Of a DNA stretch of 5,358 nucleotides, positions 1 through 4,950 are shown one piece after another. Made by a program: the position numbers and the translations under genes. The DNA is taken from assembly GCA_948585895.1 (NCBI GenBank), contig CAPBNZ010000017.1, positions 1 to 5,358 on the forward strand, in the 5' to 3' direction. The notes under the pieces are model-generated. The model ran no database searches. It saw only the letters and a program-made list of their open reading frames with translations, and was not told the DNA's origin. Position 1 is the first letter of the stretch. Every line of letters begins with the position of its first letter. Origin of the DNA: an uncultured Clostridia bacterium. Lineage in GTDB: Bacteria > Bacillota > Clostridia > TANB77 > CAG-508.

Positions 1-95
1 ACTAGTAATCATTGTTTTATTTTATTCATTATGTTTTATTTTTATTACTAATTCCTAAGTAAATTTATTTTTTATTTTTTGTCTGTTGCAAGGTA

Positions 96-212
96 CTTTT
101 TTATAATACCATGTTTTTTTTTCAAAGTCTATATTTTTTTTTATTTTTTTATGGAAATTTTATACTTTTTTATTAACTTTGATGCTTTAATTTTTGCTGC
201 TTTTTTATAATA
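96..212 (+). repeat. 13-bp direct repeat (two copies) over two promoter -10 regions
   Basis: The block CTTTTTTATAATA occurs at 96-108 and again at 200-212, 104 bases apart. Similarity continues a little further (ACCATGTTTT against AACATTTTC). A third, degraded version, CTTTTTTATTAAC, lies near 165-177. In both full copies the block contains the minus-strand -10 box, so the repeat may reflect a duplicated promoter. Low complexity lowers its significance. Confidence 0.4.
103..131 (-). promoter_or_regulatory. Second, weaker leftward promoter-like sequence
   Basis: On the minus strand TAGACT (131-126), a partial match to TTGACA, stands 17 bases before TATTAT (108-103). The -10 box and following bases are identical to those of the promoter at 207-235. 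This may be a tandem promoter for whatever lies to the left, or only an echo produced by AT-rich sequence. Confidence 0.35.
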
Positions 213-235
213 ACATTTTCAATTCTTCTTGTCAA
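207..235 (-). promoter_or_regulatory. Sigma-A-type promoter, leftward
   Basis: On the minus strand a perfect -35 box TTGACA (235-230) is followed after exactly 17 bases by TATTAT (212-207), five of six matches to the consensus -10. Transcription would start near position 200 and run off the left end of the window. It lies just downstream of the YlmC-like remnant, so it would serve the next gene and not this one. In DNA this AT-rich, -10 matches are common, but the perfect -35 and ideal spacing make it credible. Confidence 0.55.
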
Positions 236-260
236 TAGTTTTGAATAATTTTTTTATTTT

Positions 261-464
261 TTAAATTTCTACTAATATTAAATCATCACCTATACATTTA
301 ATATTTTGCCATGGTATTACAATTTCATTATTCTGTGTAAATATGTTTAATACTTTATTACTTCCAGGAACAATAATGGATGTCGTTGTTGCAAGATTGA
401 TAGTTGTTCTCTTTTGTAGAATGTTCATGGTTATCATTGTCACATAAAAGATACTTTTCATCAT
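261..464 (-). pseudogene. 3' remnant of a YlmC/YmxH-family (PRC-barrel) sporulation gene
   Basis: The last ~40 residues of this 67-codon frame, from about 386 to the stop at 261, read like the C-terminal half of YlmC/YmxH proteins. They include an SIIVPG strand, then VIPWQNIKCIGDDLILVE, the family's typical IPW..I..IG.D.I.V ending. Intact family members are about 80-90 residues, with an N-terminal half (K-x-V-I-N..G..LG..D) that is absent here and elsewhere in the window. The upstream part of the frame (464 to ~390) is simply the recombinase gene in another frame, and the ATG at 464 has no Shine-Dalgarno sequence. I infer a host gene cut by insertion of the element to its right, not a working gene. 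The family assignment comes from memory of the motif. YlmC/YmxH proteins occur in spore formers and their exact role is poorly defined. Confidence 0.65.
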
Positions 465-1869
465 TAATAATATATTCTTGCTTTTCCTTTTTTCTTAAGT
501 TTCCTTCTAATGTAATTGGTTCTCCTATTTTAAAGTAGATTTCTAATTTGATATGTTTTCTATCCCCATCTACTTTTGATACATATATTTTATCTACTAA
601 TAATTTAATTAAGTCTTCTATGTTTTCATCTATTTTTATTTCTTTTTCTAATGCTCCTTTTATTTGTTTCATGTTGTCTTCTATAGAAGATAAGTTTTCT
701 TTTTCTTCTTTTAAGTCTTTTATCTTCTCTTGCTTTCTTTGTATTTCTTGATTTAGTTCTTCGTTTCTTTTGTAAAATTCTTCATCAGATAATAGATTTT
801 TAATCGTAAGTTCTAGTAACTTATCTTTTTTTGTTTGTATCCCATTTATATTACTCTCTATATTTGCTATTTCTGTTTCAAAGTCTTTGGTAAAATTATA
901 TTTCTTATACTTGTTTAATAAGTCTTCTATGATTTCTTCTTTATTAGAAAGAAATTTATTCAAAACTACTTTTAAAATTTCGATTAATTCTGATTCTTGT
1001 ATAATTGGACTCTCACATTCTTTTAGTCCATATGTAATATATTTACTACATGCCCATGCTGGTTTATTTGATCTTTTACTTCCTGATATTCTATTATATC
1101 CTGGCATATGTTCTTCACCTTCATGTTCTTTACAATAAATTAATCCGCTAAAAGCATATCTACTTTTAAATACATCTTTATTTTCTACTCTATTTAAACA
1201 ACTTGCTGATTTCTTTTCTAATAAATTATTGCATTTCTCCCATAGTTCTTCTGAAACAATGGGTGGTATATTTTCTTTACATTCAAATACTTGCCATTCT
1301 TCCTTTGGCATCTTTTGTGCTTTATGTAGTTTATAATCCACTATTTTTACCGTTCCTGTTCTGTAATATCCTTTATATTTTGGGTTTCTTATGATTCTTC
1401 TTAATGTTTGTGATGATATTGGTGTTCCATTTTTTCCTTTATATCCTTTTTGTTTAAAATATTCCGCTATTTTATAAAATCCCATTTCTCCTTCAGAATA
1501 TATTTCAAATAGTTCTCTTATCATTTTGGCTTCTTCTTCATGTATAACTAGTTTTGTGTTATCTTTTCGATATCCAAATATATTGTTGTTTCCTAAAACT
1601 CTTTTCTTTTCAATCGATCTACTAAATCCAAACTTTACTCTTTCTGATAATTTTCTTACTTCATCTTGTGCTACACTTGCCATGATAGTTAGTCTTAATT
1701 CTGCATCTGGCATAATGGTGTTAATGTTGTCAGATTGGAAATATACACCAACATCATTGTCTAATAATTTTTGGGTATAAGAGATACTGTCTAAAGTGTT
1801 TCTAGCAAAACGCGTTACTTCTTTTGTTAATATTAAATCAAACTTTCCTTTTTTACTGTCTGCTATCAT
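358..1869 (-). pseudogene. C-terminal 503-codon piece of the serine recombinase
   Basis: This is the long open frame after the frameshift. It begins inside the catalytic domain (MIADSKKGKFDLIL) and lacks the nucleophile serine, so it cannot cleave DNA by itself. The ATG at 1869 is an internal Met of the original protein, and no Shine-Dalgarno sequence lies just before it (AAAGAGATTCATTTAAAAGA). Within the piece, RFAR is at 20-23, the recombinase domain at ~95-215, zinc-ribbon cysteines at 246, 274 and 285, and a Glu/Lys-rich coiled coil at ~330-415. If annotated as a complete gene, it would be mis-described. Confidence 0.8.
368..409. other. Candidate attachment-site junction (element/host)
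   Basis: This is where the YlmC-like homology stops and recombinase-only sequence begins. GAACAA (368-373) and TTGTTC (404-409) form a 6-bp inverted pair around a central GT at 388/389. Six further symmetrical matches lie between them, giving 12 of 21 positions. Large serine recombinases cross over at a central dinucleotide within imperfect dyads of about 40-50 bp, so size and position both fit. The site would be a hybrid of host (left) and element (right) half-sites. The boundary is inferred; the opposite end of the element is needed to prove it. Confidence 0.35.
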
Positions 1870-1915
1870 TCTTTTAAATGAATCTCTTTTGTTTACACTT
1901 GTACCACTTATCCCC

Positions 1916-2113
1916 TCATCTACATATCCGCGGGCATAATGTCCAGTTAGAGACTTCTTTTATATGGTTTTCAAAATAAAAAACTTGGTTACTTAATGAA
2001 TTTAATTGTTCATCTTTTTCGCTTGATACTCTTGCATAGTATGTTACTTTTAGTGGTAAGTCATATATACTTTTGCCACTACTTATTTCTTTTCTCATAT
2101 TATATAAATCCAT
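1916..2113 (-). pseudogene. N-terminal fragment of the serine recombinase (catalytic Ser)
   Basis: This 65-codon piece holds the first strand and helix of the resolvase-type catalytic domain, with YARVSSEKDEQ (residues 26-36) including Arg28 and the nucleophile Ser30. Sense sequence ends at NWT (residue 58). The last seven residues (LCPRICR) are out of frame, and the TGA at 1918-1916 ends the piece. It keeps a good ribosome binding site and promoter, so this stub is probably what is made. It lacks the RFAR arginines, the dimer helix and all DNA-binding domains. Confidence 0.8.
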
Positions 2114-2152
2114 ATTTTTATCTCCTTTCTTTCATAAAGTATCTTTATAGGT

Positions 2153-2171
2153 ACAATTATTATATAATTGT
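2153..2171. promoter_or_regulatory. Palindromic operator candidate over the recombinase -10 box
   Basis: ACAATTAT (2153-2160), TAT, ATAATTGT (2164-2171) is a perfect inverted repeat with 8-bp arms and a 3-bp centre. It covers the whole -10 box of the recombinase promoter, the right place for a dimeric repressor to block transcription. A smaller palindrome, ATAAAG-TAT-CTTTAT (2134-2148), is centred exactly 21 bp away (two helical turns) and has the same 3-bp centre, though different arms. AT-rich DNA forms short palindromes by chance, so function is inferred from position. Confidence 0.45.
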
Positions 2172-2187
2172 TTTTCTTTTATGTCTA
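2159..2187 (-). promoter_or_regulatory. Recombinase promoter
   Basis: On the minus strand TAGACA (2187-2182; five of six matches to TTGACA) is followed by exactly 17 bases and a perfect TATAAT (2164-2159). Transcription would begin near 2152, about 40 bases before the recombinase ATG at 2113. It lies in the 94-base gap between the 53-residue gene and the recombinase, so the recombinase can be expressed separately from the genes upstream. Confidence 0.6.
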
Positions 2188-2207
2188 TATTATAAAGTAG
2201 TTATTTT

Positions 2208-2369
2208 TCAAACTTTTTCTATTTCCTTATTAATCTCTTTTAATAATTCATCTTGTACATTTTCATATACCTCTCTATTAATTGTATTATTTTGAAACAA
2301 TTTTCTATTTATTATCAATTCAATCTCTAACTTTACTTGTTTATTAGATACAATTTGCTTTTTTTCCAT
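2208..2369 (-). CDS. Small 53-residue protein, SHOCT-like
   Basis: This short gene starts at the ATG at 2369, preceded by a strong AAGAGGAGG (2384-2376) six bases away, and ends at TGA 2210-2208. The product begins MEKKQIVSNKQVKLEIELII and continues through NRKLFQNNTINREVYENVQ to a Lys/Glu-rich helix ending EIEKV. The pattern of a helix, a short turn with N-x-x-T-I-N-x-E-x-Y and a second helix resembles the small SHOCT-type two-helix module (L..G.IT..EY..), which in clostridial elements often sits next to serine recombinases. No membrane segment or signal peptide is visible. Its place just before the recombinase, on the same strand, suggests an accessory or regulatory role, possibly with the recombinase, but that is inference. 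That it is a real gene is well supported by the ribosome binding site; the family is less certain. Confidence 0.72.
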   Translation of the reverse strand: MEKKQIVSNKQVKLEIELIINRKLFQNNTINREVYENVQDELLKEINKEIEKV

Positions 2370-2471
2370 AGGCTGCCTCCTCTTGTTTCTAATTAATATT
2401 CAAAGTTAGATTAATGTATGCTAAAACTTATCTCCTCCCTTCTTTATTTTTTAATTTTAAGGCAAATAAAT

Positions 2472-2505
2472 AAGCAAGCTATTTACTTTTGATAAATGCT
2501 TGCTT
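2472..2505 (-). terminator. Hairpin, likely terminator after the helix-turn-helix gene
   Basis: AAGCAAGC (2472-2479) pairs perfectly with GCTTGCTT (2498-2505). Inside this, ATTTA (2481-2485) pairs with TAAAT (2493-2497), leaving one bulged base (2480) and a 7-base loop. On the minus strand it begins 35 bases after the stop of the gene at 2541 and is followed by ATTTATTT, a rather poor U tract. On the plus strand it is followed by TTTTGGTTGATTTTTT. A terminator fits best, but a protein-binding palindrome is possible. Confidence 0.5.
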
Positions 2506-2540
2506 TTGGTTGATTTTTTGGAACAATATTTTGAACATAA

Positions 2541-2882
2541 TTAGACTAAGTATTTTTTTGACATTTCAATTGCATGTTGCCATTGTAGATGTCTTAAATA
2601 CTCTAACTCATAATCTTCTTTCTCCTTCAAAATTTTTGTTCTTAACTGTCTATTTGTCTTTTTTCTCTCAAGATAATTTTTATATTTTATCTCACTTCTT
2701 ATTTCCTTTTCTTTTTTATAGTTAGGATGTCCTTTTAAAACTTTTGATACATATTGTGGACTTATTCCTAATTCTTTTGCTATACAAACGCAGTTAAAAT
2801 TTCTTTTAAAATACAATTCGCAAATTTTCTGCCTCTTGCTGTCTGGTTTGATTACCTCCTCTCTTAAAATAGTAATCAACAA
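2541..2882 (-). CDS. Small helix-turn-helix DNA-binding protein
   Basis: This 113-residue protein has one clear helix-turn-helix near residues 30-50: NCVCIAKELGISPQYVSKVL, with the usual A-K-x-L-G-I-S turn and a recognition helix. It resembles sigma-70 region 4 or Xre/LuxR-type helices. After it comes a long basic stretch (~55-90, many Lys/Arg) and a C-terminal helix (YELEYLRHLQWQHAIEMSKK). It probably binds DNA in the cytoplasm, and its position beside the recombinase makes it a candidate regulator of the element. The frame opens with two TTG codons (2882 and 2879). AAGGA at 2894-2890 lies seven bases before the first, and no ATG or GTG is available at the N-terminus, so a TTG start is preferred. 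A stronger GGAGG (2859-2855) lies inside the coding region but has no start codon after it. I do not recognise a named family, and homologues may begin nearer KPDSKRQKI (residue 12). Confidence 0.7.
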   Translation of the reverse strand: MLITILREEVIKPDSKRQKICELYFKRNFNCVCIAKELGISPQYVSKVLKGHPNYKKEKEIRSEIKYKNYLERKKTNRQLRTKILKEKEDYELEYLRHLQWQHAIEMSKKYLV

Positions 2883-2982
2883 TTCTTATTCCTTTTTTGA
2901 AAATTTGACTTTCTCGTATTTCCTTCCTTTTTATAAACCTTTCTTAAGTCATTTTGTATCTACTTTTGTTGTTGACATTGTT

Positions 2983-3011
2983 ATTGTACTACATTATTTG
3001 TATAATTTCAA
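2983..3011 (-). promoter_or_regulatory. Promoter of the helix-turn-helix gene
   Basis: On the minus strand TTGAAA (3011-3006) is followed by exactly 17 bases and TACAAT (2988-2983), five of six matches to both consensus boxes. Transcription would start near 2976, giving a leader of about 94 bases before the TTG start at 2882. It lies in the 187-base gap after the peptidase gene, so the helix-turn-helix gene has its own promoter apart from the cargo operon. No strong riboswitch-like fold was recognised in the leader. Confidence 0.55.
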
Positions 3012-3069
3012 TAGATACATTAAAAATTTTATAAATGTTTTTTCAATTACCTAAATCTAATTTCTATAT

Positions 3070-3735
3070 CTATATTATTAATACTTTTTTTCCAAATACA
3101 ACTGGTTCTCCACCAATAAAATGTATTTTTCCATCAACATAAGAAATCATTTGATTATCATTTATTGCATATATTGGAAATTTTTCATCTTTTAAAGTTC
3201 TACTTAAAAATTCTTGATTCCATTTTTCTCTACCTTTTCTTAAATAATGTGGAATAATATTGAAATCAACAATTCCATAATCTCTATCAACTATGTCTTT
3301 TACATTTTTGTTAAAGTATGTTTCAGATTCAATCTGTTTTCCCCATATAATAGAACCTGCTGATGTTCCCATTATTACTTTGCTTTTAATCATTTTGTCT
3401 ATAATATCTTTCAAATCATACTCTCTAATAATTCTCGCAAGTACATTTTGCTTACCACCTACAAAATAAATTAAATCTGCTTGCTCAATTCTTTTAGATA
3501 TTTCATCTTTTGGCAATCTCTTAAAGTCTATAAAATCTATTCTTCCACCTATGTATTTTTCTAAACAACTAAGTTCTTTAATTACCCATCTTTTATCTTT
3601 ATCTCTATCTAATTCTAGGTATGATTCATTTACTATAGCTATGTTAATTTCATTCAAATTTTTACCTACTACTGTTTCAACTTCACTTGCTATTTCTTTC
3701 GTTAAAAATCCTTGAGAAGCTAATAATAATTTCAT
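3070..3735 (-). CDS. S51-family peptidase (PepE/cyanophycinase-like)
   Basis: The 221-residue protein is of the peptidase S51 / class-I glutamine-amidotransferase-like fold. It shows FVGGKQN (91-97), matching the family's GG-(N/K)-Q oxyanion region, the nucleophile elbow GTSAGS (123-128) with Ser125 as catalytic serine, and His163 in IIPHY as likely catalytic histidine. The usual acidic third member probably lies between them (Glu136 or Glu138), but I cannot fix it. Length is normal for PepE-like enzymes (~220-230), shorter than cyanophycinases. The family cleaves Asp-containing dipeptides or related bonds in the cytoplasm; no signal peptide is seen. The ATG at 3735 has GGAGG (3747-3743) seven bases upstream, sharing a base with the stop codon of the preceding reductase gene, so translation is probably coupled. 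As the last gene of the cargo operon, its substrate cannot be read from the sequence. Confidence 0.85.
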   Translation of the reverse strand: MKLLLASQGFLTKEIASEVETVVGKNLNEINIAIVNESYLELDRDKDKRWVIKELSCLEKYIGGRIDFIDFKRLPKDEISKRIEQADLIYFVGGKQNVLARIIREYDLKDIIDKMIKSKVIMGTSAGSIIWGKQIESETYFNKNVKDIVDRDYGIVDFNIIPHYLRKGREKWNQEFLSRTLKDEKFPIYAINDNQMISYVDGKIHFIGGEPVVFGKKVLII

Positions 3736-3746
3736 TTTTATTCCTC

Positions 3747-4418
3747 CTATTGTACATTTTTTCTATTTATTGTAATCTCGCTAACTTCAATATTTTTTGG
3801 TAAACTCAATGTGTATAACATAATATCAGCAATATCCTTTGGATTCATCCATTCTTCTGGATGTTCTATTTCTTTTCCATTATATTTTGTATGAAATTTT
3901 GTATTCATTCCACCTACATTAAGTTGTATTACCCTTGAATTGTATTTCTTTAATTCTACTTGTAAATTATAACTTGTTCCTCTTATTGCCCATTTTGATG
4001 TTGTATATGCTAATTGTTCTTCATATCCTGCCTTTGTACCACAAGTTGAACCTACATTTATTATATCTGCATGATTTTCCTTAATTAAATTCATTAATTG
4101 AGATGTTAAAAATATTGGTGCAACACTATTTACAGCAATCAAATTGTTTAACTCATCATATGTAATTTCATCTACTTTTTGCAAACTAATTACTCCTGCA
4201 CAGTTAATAAGAGCATCAAATTTTTTAAACTTATTTTTGATTTCATCACAAGACTCTTTGATTGATGTTTCTTTACTTAAATCAGTTTTTATAAAATCAC
4301 ATTCATAATCTGGTTTTCTTCTGCAAAGTGCCACTACTTTGATATTATTTTCCACACATTTCAAGGCTAGTTGCCTTGCTAAACCATCACTTGCTCCTGT
4401 TATAATTATTCTATCCAT
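3747..4418 (-). CDS. Short-chain dehydrogenase/reductase (SDR)
   Basis: A classical SDR oxidoreductase of 223 residues using NAD(P)H. Counting from the ATG at 4418, it shows the nucleotide-binding TGASDGLA (7-14; the last glycine of the usual TGxxxGxG is Ala), Asp46 before Leu in the adenine-binding region, NCAG (72-75), Asn97, and the catalytic Ser124 (NVGST), Tyr138 and Lys142 (YTTSK). The C-terminal substrate-binding part is short, close to compact SDRs of about 230 residues. Two starts are possible. The ATG at 4427 is one base from GGAGG (4433-4429), too close; the ATG at 4418 is ten bases away and is preferred. It then overlaps the end of the acetyltransferase gene by eight bases, implying translational coupling. 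The substrate is unknown. The Arg pair after strand two (CRR, 32-34) would favour NADPH, which is inference. Confidence 0.88.
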   Translation of the reverse strand: MDRIIITGASDGLARQLALKCVENNIKVVALCRRKPDYECDFIKTDLSKETSIKESCDEIKNKFKKFDALINCAGVISLQKVDEITYDELNNLIAVNSVAPIFLTSQLMNLIKENHADIINVGSTCGTKAGYEEQLAYTTSKWAIRGTSYNLQVELKKYNSRVIQLNVGGMNTKFHTKYNGKEIEHPEEWMNPKDIADIMLYTLSLPKNIEVSEITINRKNVQ

Positions 4419-4824
4419 TAATATCATTCCTCCAATCTTTATTAAACATTGCTATTCCTTCAATTGAAAAACCAAATTTCTTGTAGTAATCTTCTTTATC
4501 TAATTCTGTAGTTAATATTCTTCTACCAAACCCTTTATAATGATTGCAAAAATCGCTCATCATCTTTTTTCCAATTCCTAACTTTTGATATTGAGGCTTT
4601 ATCAATAAATATGTTAAAAATACATTAATATTACCATCATCTATTGCTGATAATAATCCAATTAGTTCATTGTTATTATATGCTGATATAACATAACTAC
4701 TATTTTCTATTGCTTTATATAATCTATTAGGATATTCTGCTGTTTTCCAATTAACAGATCTAAATAACTCTATTAATTTTTCTTTTTCAATTTGGATATT
4801 TTCCTTATATTCAAAATCTATCAT
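4411..4824 (-). CDS. GNAT-family N-acetyltransferase
   Basis: The 137-residue protein is a single-domain GNAT enzyme, transferring an acetyl group from acetyl-CoA to an amine. The central strand and pyrophosphate-binding loop are clear: YLLIKPQYQKLGIGKKMM, with Q80-x-x-G83-x-G85. The C-terminal motif YYKKFGF (113-119) is the usual aromatic-x-K-x-G-F turn before the last strand. The N-terminal part (SVNWKTAEYPNRLYKAIENS) resembles small YjcF/PA4866-like GNATs that begin with a NW..Y/P.R....I segment. The ATG at 4824 has AAGGGA (4838-4833) eight bases upstream. It is the first gene of the cargo operon, and its last codons overlap the reductase start. The substrate may be a small amine, an antibiotic or a protein N-terminus; nothing here decides. 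Confidence 0.88.
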   Translation of the reverse strand: MIDFEYKENIQIEKEKLIELFRSVNWKTAEYPNRLYKAIENSSYVISAYNNNELIGLLSAIDDGNINVFLTYLLIKPQYQKLGIGKKMMSDFCNHYKGFGRRILTTELDKEDYYKKFGFSIEGIAMFNKDWRNDING

Positions 4825-4841
4825 AAATTAAATCCCTTCTA

Positions 4842-4870
4842 ATTATAATTTCAATATAAATTGATTTCAT
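4842..4870 (-). promoter_or_regulatory. Weak promoter candidate for the cargo operon
   Basis: On the minus strand ATGAAA (4870-4865, four of six matches) stands 17 bases before a perfect TATAAT (4847-4842). The predicted start near 4835 would leave only about 11 bases before the acetyltransferase ATG and would cut into its ribosome binding site, which counts against it. A TATAAA further upstream has a poor -35. The 126-base gap probably holds the operon promoter, but I cannot place it firmly. Confidence 0.25.
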
Positions 4871-4925
4871 ATTGTTCTTTTCTATTTACTATTTTATATC
4901 ATAAATTACATAAAATTGCTAGTAT

Positions 4926-4946
4926 TTTACAACATATTATTGTAAA
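4926..4946. repeat. Inverted repeat after the replication-protein gene
   Basis: TTTACAA (4926-4932) and TTGTAAA (4940-4946) form a perfect 7-bp inverted repeat with a 7-base loop, five bases past the stop codon at 4951. The stem is AT-rich and on the minus strand is not followed by a U tract, so it would be a weak terminator at best. It could instead be an operator for the cargo operon that begins about 100 bases further on. Confidence 0.35.
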
Positions 4947-4950
4947 TTTA

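Larger units (their letters stand above)
1..260. other. Gene-free AT-rich intergenic region
   Basis: I see no credible coding sequence here on either strand. The plus strand is dominated by T runs (A runs on the minus strand). No reading frame has both a ribosome binding site and a useful length. An ATG on the minus strand at 12-10 has no Shine-Dalgarno sequence and leaves the window at once. What the stretch does hold is two leftward promoter-like sequences, listed separately, suggesting it is the upstream region of a minus-strand gene or RNA beyond position 1. No convincing GC-rich terminator hairpin follows the YlmC-like remnant that ends at 261. Confidence 0.6.
358..2113 (-). pseudogene. 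Large serine recombinase, broken by a single-base frameshift
   Basis: With one base removed at 1938/1939, this gene encodes a continuous 584-residue large serine recombinase, which integrates and excises DNA through a covalent serine-DNA link. As it stands it is two pieces. Piece one, 2113-1916, has YARVS with Arg28 and catalytic Ser30, then stops at TGA. Piece two, readable from 1938 with its first ATG at 1869, gives GYVDEGISGT (62-71), the RFAR arginines (101, 104), a helix near 145-165, the recombinase domain (~176-296), a zinc ribbon (~321-376; Cys327, Cys355, Cys366, with one ligand apparently His), a long charged coiled coil (~411-496) and a C-terminal tail. The repaired junction reads NWTYARGYVDEG, as expected for the family. 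The ATG at 2113 has AGGAGA seven bases upstream. Neither piece alone should be active. The final ~10 codons appear to be host DNA. The recombinase identity is secure; whether the frameshift is genuine or a sequencing error is open. Confidence 0.92.

Noticed and set aside
1916..1960. Programmed ribosomal frameshift joining the two recombinase frames
   Set aside because: No slippery heptamer, long homopolymer or obvious downstream structure occurs at the junction, and serine recombinases are not known to use such frameshifting. A plain indel is simpler.
548..2295. Plus-strand open frames, including a 99-codon hydrophobic one at 1996-2295
   Set aside because: They lie opposite the recombinase and its flank, lack ribosome binding sites, and their Phe/Leu/Ser-rich content is what an AT-rich Lys/Glu-coding strand gives when read backwards.
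2971..3006. Plus-strand promoter: TTGACA near 2972 with TATAAT near 3001
   Set aside because: The spacing is about 23 bases, too long for a sigma-A promoter, and no plus-strand gene follows. The minus-strand promoter in the same place has correct spacing.
3018..3040. Terminator after the S51 peptidase gene
   Set aside because: ACATT and AATGT can pair around an A/T-only interior, but the stem is short and imperfect and no U tract follows on the minus strand.
2489..3054. Plus-strand frames at 2489-2725 and 2836-3054
   Set aside because: They are shadows of the minus-strand helix-turn-helix gene and its leader; there are no ribosome binding sites or recognisable domains.
4819..4907. 11-bp direct repeat TATCATAAATT at 4819-4829 and 4897-4907 flanking the acetyltransferase leader
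   Set aside because: The repeat is made almost wholly of A and T, one copy overlaps the start codon, and there is no further similarity around it, so chance is likely.
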